43,663 nucleotides of DNA from Gammaproteobacteria bacterium (GTDB lineage: Bacteria; Pseudomonadota; Gammaproteobacteria; Steroidobacterales; Steroidobacteraceae). The translations under genes and the position numbers were made by a program. Where the stretch lies: contig JASHSK010000003.1 of NCBI GenBank assembly GCA_030038755.1, positions 1 to 43,663 on the forward strand, read 5' to 3'. Below are positions 36,004 through 43,663 of this stretch, piece after piece. The notes beneath the pieces were generated by a model that saw only the letters and a list, made by a program, of their open reading frames with translations, was not told the origin of the DNA and searched no databases. Within the stretch, counting starts at the first letter, position 1, and every line of letters starts with the position of its first letter.

Positions 36004-36516
36004 GTGCGGCGTGCCCGCTGCAGCCTGCTGTTGCTCGCTGCCGCCGGGCCGGCGCTCGGTCAGGCTCTGCTGCTGGGTGCCGGCAACGCGCCGGCAGAAG
36101 TCGTGGCCTGGAAGACCGACCTGCAGCCGCTCCGCGGTGCCCCCGAGGTCGGGCGCTTCACGTTGAGCGTGACGGGCACGCTGCGCGACGGCTGGCACAT
36201 CTACTCGCTGAAGCAGCTGCCGCTGGGGCCGATACCGCTACGCGTCGTGATCGATGCGAATCCGCTCGCCACGGCCGACGGAGCGGTCGTCGAATCGACG
36301 CCGACCACGATTTACGATGCGCGCTTCGGTCTCGACACGCATTTCTATTCACATTCGTTCGAGCTGCGGGTGCCCGTGCGCCTGGCATCACATGTGCCCG
36401 GCACGCAGCGGCTCATTCCGGTCAGCGTGCGCTTCCAGGCCTGCAGCGGCGAGATCTGCGAGCCGCCGAGGACGGTACATCTATCCGTCCCGGTCCAACC
36501 GGCAGCCAGGGGATGA
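36004..36516 (+). CDS. Exported DsbD-alpha-domain-like protein
   Basis: A 170-residue exported protein. GTG 36004 gives a signal peptide MRRARCSLLLLAAAGPALGQA. The mature part is a beta-rich domain like the N-terminal domain of DsbD: LSVTGTLRDGWHIYSLKQLPLGPIPLRVVI, then IPVSVRFQACSGEICEPPRTVHLSVPV. The pair in ACSGEIC matches the redox cysteines of that domain, with one residue less between them than I recall for DsbD. The membrane and thioredoxin domains of DsbD are absent, so it is a free-standing electron acceptor or chaperone domain. Its stop overlaps the next start as ATGA. Confidence 0.7.
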   Translation: MRRARCSLLLLAAAGPALGQALLLGAGNAPAEVVAWKTDLQPLRGAPEVGRFTLSVTGTLRDGWHIYSLKQLPLGPIPLRVVIDANPLATADGAVVESTPTTIYDARFGLDTHFYSHSFELRVPVRLASHVPGTQRLIPVSVRFQACSGEICEPPRTVHLSVPVQPAARG

Positions 36517-37937
36517 CGATGCCGCGGCGGTGGATGGCGCTGGCAGCGAGTCTCGGACTCGCCGGGGCTGCCGCGCTGCCGCTGCGTGCGCAGATAGCGG
36601 TGCAGAACCAGGGCTACCTGCCTTACAGCGACGCCCCGATCAATTACCGCTCGGAGAAGCTGAGTGATCCGGTGGCTCTGCTGCAGGAGCGTCTCGATCG
36701 GGGACAGGTGAGTCTCAGCTACGACGCGGACCATGGCTATCTGCGCTCGGTGCTGAAGCTGCTGAACATACCGGTGGACTCGCAGACCCTGGTGTTCTCC
36801 AAGACCAGCTTTCAATACCCCAGGATCTCGCCCGAGCATCCGCGCGCCCTCTACTACAACGACGACGTATACGTCGGCTCGGTGCACACCGGCAAGGCGA
36901 TCGAGGTGGTGTCCTTCGATCCGATGCAAGGCGCCATCTTCTATCTGCTCGACGAGCACCGGGTGGAAAAGCCGGTCTTCCAGCGCGCCGAGCTGGATTG
37001 CACCCAGTGTCATATCGCCGGCGGGACCCGCGGCATCCCCGGCGTCCTGCTGCGTTCGGTCTACCCCTCGACCGACGGGAATCTGCTGCCCGGCGCCCCC
37101 TCGTTCATCACCGATCAGCAAAGCCCCTGGGCGCAGCGCTGGGGCGGATGGTACGTCTCCGGCTCGCTGGCAGCGGCTTCGATGGGCAATGCCGCGGTCG
37201 CCGATGCGCCCGGGGCAGGATCGCTGGCGCAGGCGGATAGCGCGCCGGCGAAGCTTCAGGCGCTGGGCCAGCGCTTCGACGGCGCCGCGTACCTTGCACC
37301 CGGCAGCGATCAGGTTGCATTGATGGTGCTCGCGCACCAGACACAGATGCACAACCTGATCACTCTGACCAATTACAGGACGCGGCTCGCGCTCTACGCG
37401 CTGGCGCAGCGTTCGGACACGGGCCGACCGACCGGCGCCGTGCCGCCCCTCGATGCGCTGCCGCCGGCGACGCAGCGCCAGATCGAGCGCCCCGCCGAGC
37501 AGCTGCTGCGTTACCTGCTGTTCAGCAATGAGACGCCACTCGGCGGTCTTGATGCGCGAGCGATCATTGCCGCCTCGCCGTTCGCGCGCGAATTTGCAGA
37601 GCGTGGTCCGCGTGACTCCCAGGGGCGCTCACTGCGCGACTTCGATCTGAGCAAGCGCCTGTTCCGCTACCCCTGCAGCTACCTCATCTATTCGTCGGAC
37701 TTCGACGCCCTGCCGGAGCCCGCCAAGGGATACGTCTATCACCGCCTGCTGCAGGTGCTGAGCGGCCAGGACCCAAGCACGGATTTTTCGGGGCTGTCCA
37801 CGGCGGATCGTCAGGCAATTCTGTCGATCCTGCTGCAGACCAAGGCCGGCCTCCCGCAGGAATGGCTCGACTATGCGCGCGCGCACCGCCTGAGCGTGAC
37901 GGCATCGCCGCCATCGCTGGCGCGGCGCGGCCCCTGA
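36513..37937 (+). CDS. Exported protein with one CXXCH haem motif, function unknown
   Basis: I do not recognise a named family. The 474-residue protein has a signal peptide (MTMPRRWMALAASLGLAGAAALPLRAQ) and one haem-binding type motif, CTQCH (163-167). Notable segments are SLSYDADHGYLRSVLKLLNIPVDSQTLVFSKTSFQYPRISPEHPRALYYNDDVYVG and VALMVLAHQTQMHNLITLTNYRTRLAL, which look conserved, and RYPCSYLIYSSDFDALPEPAKGYVYHRLLQVL. The layout suggests a periplasmic monohaem protein working with the neighbouring cytochrome. ATG 36513 overlaps the previous stop; ATG 36519 is an alternative. Confidence 0.72.
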   Translation: MTMPRRWMALAASLGLAGAAALPLRAQIAVQNQGYLPYSDAPINYRSEKLSDPVALLQERLDRGQVSLSYDADHGYLRSVLKLLNIPVDSQTLVFSKTSFQYPRISPEHPRALYYNDDVYVGSVHTGKAIEVVSFDPMQGAIFYLLDEHRVEKPVFQRAELDCTQCHIAGGTRGIPGVLLRSVYPSTDGNLLPGAPSFITDQQSPWAQRWGGWYVSGSLAAASMGNAAVADAPGAGSLAQADSAPAKLQALGQRFDGAAYLAPGSDQVALMVLAHQTQMHNLITLTNYRTRLALYALAQRSDTGRPTGAVPPLDALPPATQRQIERPAEQLLRYLLFSNETPLGGLDARAIIAASPFAREFAERGPRDSQGRSLRDFDLSKRLFRYPCSYLIYSSDFDALPEPAKGYVYHRLLQVLSGQDPSTDFSGLSTADRQAILSILLQTKAGLPQEWLDYARAHRLSVTASPPSLARRGP

Positions 37938-37956
37938 CCGTTACGTCATGAGCACC

Positions 37957-37969
37957 CGGTTACGAACCG
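37957..37969. promoter_or_regulatory. Short inverted repeat before the TlpA-like gene
   Basis: CGGTT-ACG-AACCG is a perfect 5-bp inverted repeat about 13 bases before the ATG at 37983. It could be a weak operator or an RNA hairpin; evidence is limited to symmetry and position. Confidence 0.25.
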
Positions 37970-37982
37970 TCACACGAGGACA

Positions 37983-39389
37983 ATGGAAATGAAGACTCCT
38001 TGGAGGGCCGCGCTGGCCGCGGCCATCGTTTTGGGCAGCAGCGCGGCCCTGGCGGGAGGAACATCCCCCGGGGACGCCGCTGTGGACGGACGCTGGGACG
38101 CCGCGCTGACGCGCAACGGTGCCCGGATCCCCTTCCGGCTCGACATCGTGGGATCCGGCCCGACGCTGAAGGGCATCCTGTACGACGGCTTCGAGCCTTA
38201 TGACGGCACGACCAGCGCGTCCTTTCAGGATGGCAAGCTGGTGCTCAACATCGAGCATTATCTCACTACGATTGCCGCTACTTTGCAGGACGGCAGGCTC
38301 ACGGGCAGCGTGGTCACGCAGAACCGCGGCAGCAGCGGCGAGTACGGCTTCGAAGCCACGCGGCATGTCGACTCCCTCTCCGCCGCGGTGAGCGCCCCAT
38401 CGATCGAGGGTTCCTGGGTCATTCCGCTCGACACCCCGTCCTCCAAGGGCGAGAAGGCGTTTCGCTTCATCGTCCGTCAGCACGGCGCGGAGGTCGCGGC
38501 GGCCATTCTGCGCGTCGACGGCGACACCGGGTCGTACAGCGGCAGCTACCGCGACGGCAAGTGGGTCCTCAGCCATTTCGATGGCTCGCGTCCCGGCGTC
38601 ATCGTCGTGACTCCCAAGCCCGACGGGACTCTCGAGATCCAACAGCACGTGGACCGGCCGGGTACGCAGACCGCCCAGACTGGAGCGGGTGGGGCCGGCG
38701 CGCAGGCCGGCGGCGACCAGACCTACTCCGAGGACGTGACGCCCGACGGCCGCTATGCCCCGGTGCTGACCGCCTATCGAGCCGACGTGGCGCTGGCGAA
38801 GGGACTACCGCAGCCGGATAACTACCTGACGCATACCACGGCACGCGATCCGAACGAGATCTTCAAATTCAACTTCCCGGATGCGGATGGCAAGCTGGTC
38901 TCCAACGAAGATCCGCGCTTCAAGGGCAAGGTGGTGCTGGCCATCGTCACCGGTACGTGGTGCCCCAACTGCCACGACGAAGCCCAGTACCTGGTGCAGC
39001 TCGACCGCAAATACCGCAGCCGCGGCCTCGCGATCGTCGCGCTGGACTTCGAAGAGCCCGAGCAGCAGGGGAGCCTCGAGCGCGAGCGGGCCTTCGTCAG
39101 GCAGTACGGAGTCAAATATACCTACCTGATCGCCGGAGCACCGTCCGAGATGTGGGAAAAGGTGCCGCAGTTGCAAAACCTCAACACTTGGCCGGCTACG
39201 ATCTTCATCGGCCGTGACGGCAAGGTGAAGGCCGTGCACGCCGGCTTTGCGTCTCCCGCCAGCGGCGAGTTCTATACCCAGCTCAAACAGGAGTTCACCA
39301 GCCGCATCGAGCAGCTGCTGGCCGAAAAGGCGCCGGCGGAACACGTCGCTACCGCCGCGCCCGCGGCCCACCTCCAGCCCGGGGTCTGA
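37983..39389 (+). CDS. Exported TlpA/ResA-like thioredoxin with long N-terminal domain
   Basis: A 468-residue exported protein. Residues 1-25 are a signal peptide (AALAAAIVLGSSAALAGG). Residues 30-230 form a beta-rich domain in two similar halves (RWDAALTRNGARIPFRLDI and SWVIPLDTPSSKGEKAFRFIVRQHG). Residues 280-450 are a TlpA-like thioredoxin: FNFPDADGKLVSNEDPRFKGKVVLAIVTGTWCPNCHDEAQYLVQL, with active-site WCPNC at 326-330 and cis-proline region NTWPATIFIGRDGKV. The active site followed by His also reads CXXCH, but context favours thioredoxin. Such proteins reduce apocytochrome c or other periplasmic disulfides, which fits the neighbouring CXXCH proteins. Confidence 0.85.
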   Translation: MEMKTPWRAALAAAIVLGSSAALAGGTSPGDAAVDGRWDAALTRNGARIPFRLDIVGSGPTLKGILYDGFEPYDGTTSASFQDGKLVLNIEHYLTTIAATLQDGRLTGSVVTQNRGSSGEYGFEATRHVDSLSAAVSAPSIEGSWVIPLDTPSSKGEKAFRFIVRQHGAEVAAAILRVDGDTGSYSGSYRDGKWVLSHFDGSRPGVIVVTPKPDGTLEIQQHVDRPGTQTAQTGAGGAGAQAGGDQTYSEDVTPDGRYAPVLTAYRADVALAKGLPQPDNYLTHTTARDPNEIFKFNFPDADGKLVSNEDPRFKGKVVLAIVTGTWCPNCHDEAQYLVQLDRKYRSRGLAIVALDFEEPEQQGSLERERAFVRQYGVKYTYLIAGAPSEMWEKVPQLQNLNTWPATIFIGRDGKVKAVHAGFASPASGEFYTQLKQEFTSRIEQLLAEKAPAEHVATAAPAAHLQPGV

Positions 39390-39411
39390 ACGGCTCCGAT
39401 CGCGCCGGTGG

Positions 39412-39443
39412 CAGCGGACCGCCCCGCCTGCGGCGGTCCGCTG
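39412..39443. terminator. Strong hairpin between convergent genes
   Basis: A 12-bp perfect inverted repeat, CAGCGGACCGCC and GGCGGTCCGCTG, flanks an 8-base loop between the TlpA-like gene and the convergent trypsin-like gene. There is no T tract; terminator function is inferred for both directions. Confidence 0.6.
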
Positions 39444-39527
39444 ACGGGCGGCGCATCGGGACATCGATCGTCGCCGGCAGAGAGCTGCAGGCCCAGGTCC
39501 GCTCGCTGGACCGGCGGGAACTTCAGG

Positions 39528-40502
39528 TCAGTGCTGCAGCGGCTTCTTCAGAAAGTCGTCGCGGTTGCCCGAGCGCACGTTGACGTGCACTGACTGACGA
39601 CCGCGCGTGAGCGTCAGGGGTACCTGGGCTCCGGCGACGCCGGCGCTCCAGACGGCGCGGAACAGCTGCGGCAGGGAGCGCACCGGTTGTCCGGCGACCT
39701 CCGCGATCACATCGCCCAGCCGCAGCCCCGCACGATGCGCGGGTCCGCCGCGCATCAGGTCGGCGACCATCACGCGATCGGCCTGCTCGGCGGTATACAC
39801 ACCCAGCCACGGGCGCGGCTGGCGTCGGGGTTGACCGAGCTGAATCATGTCCTCGAGCACCGGCTCGAGCAGGTCCACCGGTACGAACATATTGGCATCG
39901 AAGTTTTCGTCGGCGAGCGCCTCCTGCACGAACAGCGAACCGACGCCGAGCAGCAGCCCGTCGGTTCCCACCAGCGCCGTGCCTCCCCACTGCGGGTGCG
40001 GCGGAGCGGTGAACAGCGCATCGTCGAGCAGGTATTCCCAGTAGCCGGCGAACTCGCGCCGCGCAATCAGTCGTGCCTCCAGGGAATGGCGCGCCCCGCC
40101 GTGACCGATGACCAGCACCCGGTCGCCGATCCCGAGGGTGGTGGCCGAGCCGCGCTCCAGCGCCGGCATGTCGAGCGATCCGAGCGGCTGTACCAGACCG
40201 AAGCCGCTCACCTGGTCATAGGCCAGGGGATGGGCCGGCACGACCCGGCCGTCGTATGCGGTCAGCCAGATCGATTCCGCTTCCGTGATCAGATAACCGA
40301 TCGTGAGCACCACCTTGCGCTCGGCGCTGCGGATCACCACGCCGGAGCCCAGCCGCTCGGTGCCGAGGAAGGCGGCGGTGTAGCCGTCGTCGCTGGCTTC
40401 CACGTGCAGCTGCACGAGCGAGCGATAGACGGCCTCGAGATCGAACTCGAGGCCTTCGCGGCGTGGCCGCAGGGCCGCGGGCAGTTGCCACTCTTGGGTC
40501 AT
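39528..40502 (-). CDS. Trypsin-fold/PDZ protein lacking the catalytic triad
   Basis: A 324-residue relative of DegP/DegS-type proteases without a signal peptide. The trypsin-like part is recognisable from GSGVVIRSAERKVVLTIGYLITEAESIWL, AYDQVSGFGLVQPLGSLDMPALERGSA and TAPPHPQWGGTALVGTDGLLLGVGSL. Where proteases have the catalytic His (TNxHV) this reads TIGYL; the Asp site reads DQVSGFGLV; and GNSGGP is replaced by QWGGTA, so no nucleophilic Ser remains. A PDZ domain follows (about 225-315, WLGVYTAEQADRVMVADLMRGGPAHRAGLRLGDVIAEVAGQPV). It is probably a binding or scaffold protein in the cytoplasm. Confidence 0.82.
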   Translation of the reverse strand: MTQEWQLPAALRPRREGLEFDLEAVYRSLVQLHVEASDDGYTAAFLGTERLGSGVVIRSAERKVVLTIGYLITEAESIWLTAYDGRVVPAHPLAYDQVSGFGLVQPLGSLDMPALERGSATTLGIGDRVLVIGHGGARHSLEARLIARREFAGYWEYLLDDALFTAPPHPQWGGTALVGTDGLLLGVGSLFVQEALADENFDANMFVPVDLLEPVLEDMIQLGQPRRQPRPWLGVYTAEQADRVMVADLMRGGPAHRAGLRLGDVIAEVAGQPVRSLPQLFRAVWSAGVAGAQVPLTLTRGRQSVHVNVRSGNRDDFLKKPLQH

Positions 40503-40603
40503 ATCAGGGCATCAGGAGCCGATCAGAGCATAGCGCGGGCGGTGCGGCCTCGCGAGCTGAACCCCGGCCGTCGTCGCGACGCCCATTATCCCGACGGGTT
40601 CCT

Positions 40604-41488
40604 CTAGGGCTCTGCGGTCGTCGCGAACGCGATCACGGCCTGTCCGATGATGCTGACCGACTGCAGCGAGCCGCCGCTCACGTCGAGCGCCACGGTCACG
40701 CGGCCGGGTCGGTCCATATGGTGGCCCTGCGCCCCGCTGAACTGCAGGCCATCGAGCAGCCGCTGCTGCAGCAGGTAGGCGCCCAGCAGGGCGTGTGCGT
40801 TGCCGCTCACCGGATCTTCCGGAATGCCCAGAGCCGGGCAGAACATGCGTGCCTCGGTGTGTACTGCGGGGATGGCGGGCCGCAGTGTGAACAGAAATAT
40901 CCCCGGTGCCCCGAGCGAGCGCGACAGCTCGGAGAGTCGCGGGCCATCCGGCCGCACGCGCGCGAGCGTGGCGCCGTCGCCGACACCCAGCAGCAGCCGT
41001 GTGCCGCTGACCCCGGCCAGCATCGGCGGACAGCGCGCATCCAGATCCGCCGCCGTCAGCGCCAGCGCCTCGAGTACCGCCGCGAGGGCGTGCTCCTGCG
41101 GCGCTCCGAGCAGTCGCGGTGCTGCCTGGTACAGCGCGACGCGCGGCGCAGTACCTCCCGCGAGGACCTCCACGCGTATGCTGCCCCCGGAGTGTTTCTG
41201 GCGCGGCCGTCGCGGCTCGCCGAGCGCCTCCAGTACCGCATGTACCGCGAGGGTCGCGTGACCGATGAACGGCGCCTCGCCATGCGGCGTGAGGAAGCGC
41301 ACGCGCACGTCGTGGTCGGCGCCGTCGGGTGGCAGCACGAACGCGCAGTCGGCCGCCCCGAGCTCGCGGGCGATCGCGCGCATCCGCGGGGGTGACAATG
41401 CGTCGGCGTCGAGCACCACCCCGGCGGGATTGCCGGCGAACCGCTGCGCCGTGAAGGCATCGACCTGAAACACTCGCACACTGTGCAT
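40604..41488 (-). CDS. PhzF-family isomerase-like protein
   Basis: A 294-residue protein of the PhzF/YddE family (diaminopimelate epimerase fold). Markers are VFQVDAFTAQRFAGNPAGVVLDADAL, ARELGAADCAFVLPP, VRFLTPHGEAPFIGHATLAVHAVLEALG and, near the end, MFCPALGIPEDPVSGNAHALLGAYL and GHHMDRPGRVTVAL. Only a few members have known reactions (phenazine synthesis); no phenazine genes are near, so the substrate is unknown. The track ORF begins 114 codons early; MHSVRVFQVDAF at 41488 is preceded by AGGGGA and by a TACAAT box (41506-41511, minus strand). Confidence 0.9.
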   Translation of the reverse strand: MHSVRVFQVDAFTAQRFAGNPAGVVLDADALSPPRMRAIARELGAADCAFVLPPDGADHDVRVRFLTPHGEAPFIGHATLAVHAVLEALGEPRRPRQKHSGGSIRVEVLAGGTAPRVALYQAAPRLLGAPQEHALAAVLEALALTAADLDARCPPMLAGVSGTRLLLGVGDGATLARVRPDGPRLSELSRSLGAPGIFLFTLRPAIPAVHTEARMFCPALGIPEDPVSGNAHALLGAYLLQQRLLDGLQFSGAQGHHMDRPGRVTVALDVSGGSLQSVSIIGQAVIAFATTAEP

Positions 41489-41581
41489 GGGCGTCCCCTG
41501 ACGCGATTGTACGATGGGAGCGGGGCGCGGGCGCGCGGTCCGCTTGCCAGCTTCGCCGCTTTGCTCGATAGTGCTGCGGCC

Positions 41582-41827
41582 ATGGATGTCGGTGTCGATC
41601 TGAGCTTCTATCCCCTGCAGGCCGAGTTCCTCGCGCCGATCCGGGCGCTGATCGAGCGTCTCAACGCCGAGAAGCGCGTGCGTGTCGTCACCAACAGCAT
41701 GAGCACGCAGCTGTACGGCGAATACGACGAAGTGATGCAGATCCTCGCGCGCGAGCTGCGCGGGGCCCTGGGCGCGAGCCACCGCTCGGTGGTGGTCCTG
41801 AAGCTCGTGGGGCCGCTGGAGGGCTAG
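41582..41827 (+). CDS. Thiamine-binding (YkoF/MTH1187)-like small protein
   Basis: An 81-residue protein, MDVGVDLSFYPLQAEFLAPIRALIERLNAEKRVRVVTNSMSTQLYGEYDEVMQILARELRGAL, with the beta-alpha-beta pattern of the YkoF and MTH1187 thiamine-binding superfamily. NSMSTQLYGEYDEVM is the segment I find most telling. The longer track ORF starts inside the intergenic region with Arg/Ala-rich sequence and is rejected in favour of ATG 41582. No thiamine genes are adjacent, so the ligand is uncertain. It lies 53 bases before the ferredoxin gene. Confidence 0.65.
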   Translation: MDVGVDLSFYPLQAEFLAPIRALIERLNAEKRVRVVTNSMSTQLYGEYDEVMQILARELRGALGASHRSVVVLKLVGPLEG

Positions 41828-41880
41828 CATCCGGGCGGCGGGGCCGGCAAACTAGCGCGCCTTTGGGGCAAGGAGTCGCC

Positions 41881-42195
41881 ATGCCGACTTTGCGGGTGAT
41901 CGATCGCGATGGTGTCGAACGCGAGCTGAACGCGCCGAGCGGCGTGTCGCTGATGGAGCCGCTGCGCGATATGGATGACGGCGTCGGCGCGATCTGCGGC
42001 GGCATGTGTTCGTGTGCGACCTGCCACGTCTATGTGGATCCGGAATGGGTGGACCGGCTGCCGGCACCGATGTCCGACGAGGGCGACATGCTGGGCGATC
42101 TGCGCTCGCGCCGTGACAACTCGCGCCTGTCCTGCCAGATCATGCTCGATGAGTCGCTCGGCGGACTGAAGGTGCAGATCGCTCCCGAGGAATGA
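41881..42195 (+). CDS. [2Fe-2S] ferredoxin, putidaredoxin/adrenodoxin type
   Basis: A 104-residue electron carrier of the type that serves P450s, Fe-S assembly or Rieske oxygenases. The cluster ligands are C39, C45 and C48 in AICGGMCSCATCHVYV and C85 in RLSCQI. An additional cysteine, C43, sits within the cluster loop where relatives usually have Ser or Ala. The length is standard. ATG 41881 has AAGGAG upstream; the track start 18 bases earlier lacks a site. The ferredoxin-NADP reductase at 8560 could be its redox partner (inference). Confidence 0.93.
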   Translation: MPTLRVIDRDGVERELNAPSGVSLMEPLRDMDDGVGAICGGMCSCATCHVYVDPEWVDRLPAPMSDEGDMLGDLRSRRDNSRLSCQIMLDESLGGLKVQIAPEE

Positions 42196-42220
42196 GCCGG
42201 AGCTGTCCGGGGCGGTGACA

Positions 42221-42637
42221 ATGGATTGGGTCTACGTGTTGCTCCTGGTGGCGGCGGCGGTGGCTGCGCTGCGTGTGGCGGTCATCTGGCGGCGCGCGCG
42301 CACCAGCAAGGAGGAAGACTGGGACGCGCGCATGGTGCGCGATCTGCGCGCCAGCGGTGCGAACGCCTTCACTCCCTATGAGGTGGATTTCTTTTTCACC
42401 TTGCCCAACGAGCAGGCCTGCAGCTCCATGCGCAAGACCCTGGAGCTCGAGGGTTTTGCGACCGACGCACGCGTGCAGACCGATCTGCCCGACGGTGACG
42501 GTTTCTCGCTGCACGCGAGCAAGCGTCTGCGCGTCACGGCCGACGGCATGCACGAGTATTCGCAGCGCTTCCACGAGCTGGCGGGGCAGCTGGGCGGTCA
42601 CTACGACGGCTGGACCACCGATCCCAAGCGCGTTTGA
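42221..42637 (+). CDS. RraB-domain-like protein with N-terminal membrane segment
   Basis: A 138-residue protein. Residues 3-24 are a membrane anchor (WVYVLLLVAAAVAALRVAVIW). The rest resembles the RraB ribonuclease E inhibitor domain: DARMVRDLRASGANAFTPYEVDFFFTLPNEQACSSMRKTLELEGFATDARVQTD, then HEYSQRFHELAGQLGGHYDGWTTDP. E. coli RraB is soluble, so the membrane anchor is unusual and could place it near membrane-bound RNase E, or the domain may have another role. ATG 42221 is preferred to GTG 42215. It is 25 bases after the ferredoxin gene. Confidence 0.7.
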   Translation: MDWVYVLLLVAAAVAALRVAVIWRRARTSKEEDWDARMVRDLRASGANAFTPYEVDFFFTLPNEQACSSMRKTLELEGFATDARVQTDLPDGDGFSLHASKRLRVTADGMHEYSQRFHELAGQLGGHYDGWTTDPKRV

Positions 42638-42709
42638 GGCGGGCGGCGGGCGTCTTTGGCGCGCGTCCGCGCCACGGCCGGCGACGCTGCGGCGCGCAGA
42701 CAGGCCGCC

Positions 42710-42755
42710 GTCGGCGTGCGCCGCCGGATGCGCCGCCGGGTGAGCCGCCGGGTGC

Positions 42756-42757
<2 letters not shown>
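42710..42757. repeat. Tandem GCCGCCGG repeat at the end of gpmA
   Basis: Imperfect copies of gcgccgccggatgc / gccgccgggtgagc / gccgccgggtgctc lie directly beyond the gpmA stop codon, between it and the convergent RraB-like gene. Confidence 0.75.
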
Positions 42758-43508
<751 letters not shown>

Positions 43509-43550
43509 GCAGTGCCCTCCTGCGGCGGCGGCCGCGCATGGGATGGAGCG

Positions 43551-43663
43551 TTATAGCAGACCCGCGAGGTCGAGGGAGCGGCTGCCGGCCAGTTCCTCGA
43601 GCGCTTCGAGCGCGACGATCAGCGCCGGCACGTCGACCGCAGGCAGCGCGCGCAGCTCGCTGA
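43551..43663 (-). CDS. C-terminal end of an unidentified gene (cut by window edge)
   Basis: A minus-strand frame is open from the window edge to a TAA at 43551-43553 and reads SELRALPAVDVPALIVALEALEELAGSRSLDLAGLL at its end. The Leu/Ala-rich helix pattern is protein-like, but 37 codons are too few to identify it. It may share a transcript with gpmA, which starts 42 bases further on. Confidence 0.45.
   Translation of the reverse strand, partial: SELRALPAVDVPALIVALEALEELAGSRSLDLAGLL

Noticed and set aside
38960-38974. CPNCH in the TlpA-like protein read as a haem site
   Set aside because: It falls exactly at the thioredoxin active site (WCPNC) with the rest of the fold in place, so a redox CxxC is more likely than haem attachment.

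Overview
The window is a very GC-rich bacterial chromosome segment with housekeeping content typical of a gammaproteobacterium (TypA, HtpX, ProBA, RraB-type and YqjD/YqjE-type proteins, gpmA, tRNA-Arg). A Nevskiales/Steroidobacterales/Xanthomonadales-like lineage would fit, but no marker here fixes the genus. No transposase, integrase, phage module or CRISPR array is visible, so this reads as core chromosome with some lineage-specific inserts.

Layout. 1-7 kb: end of rmuC, def, a DUF4404-like protein, a Spy-like periplasmic protein, typA and an ABC exporter. 7-14.4 kb: gabT, a ferredoxin-NADP reductase, tesB, then a lipid operon on the minus strand (desaturase, cfa, FAD oxidase). 14.4-18.7 kb: htpX, an acidic DUF6763-like protein, proB and proA. 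18.7-24.6 kb: a minus-strand block that starts with a CnrYXH-like metal-sensing sigma-factor triad and runs straight into molybdenum cofactor (Moco) genes: moeA, moaA, moaC, a mobA-moaD fusion, and moaE with a histidine-rich tail. 24.8 kb: tRNA-Arg(TCG). 25.2-28.9 kb: a signalling hub with a sigma-54 activator lacking a receiver, a NarL-type regulator, a stand-alone receiver and a CHASE3 histidine kinase. 29.2-30.4 kb: a YqjD-YqjE-YqjK-like envelope operon. 30.6-30.9 kb: a candidate structured RNA ending in a clear intrinsic terminator. 30.9-35.4 kb: a ModF-like dual ATPase, a beta-lactamase-like pseudo-enzyme, an MFS transporter and a gamma-carbonic-anhydrase-like protein. 35.4-39.4 kb: exported redox proteins (two-CXXCH cytochrome, DsbD-alpha-like protein, CXXCH protein, TlpA-like thioredoxin). 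39.5-43.7 kb: a triad-less trypsin/PDZ protein, PhzF, a thiamine-binding-like protein, ferredoxin, an RraB-like protein, gpmA and a partial gene.

Two themes stand out. First, the sigma-factor triad is joined end to end with the Moco genes; a ModF-like ATPase lies 6 kb away. With the His-rich MoaE tail and the MobA-MoaD fusion, this suggests metal-responsive control of Moco synthesis that I do not recognise as a described system. Second, short tandem duplications recur at gene boundaries. At proB-proA (14 bp x2) and at the modF-like gene and its neighbour (26 bp x4) the unit length is 3n-1, so each copy recreates an ATGA stop-start overlap and produces a chain of tiny ORFs between the two genes.
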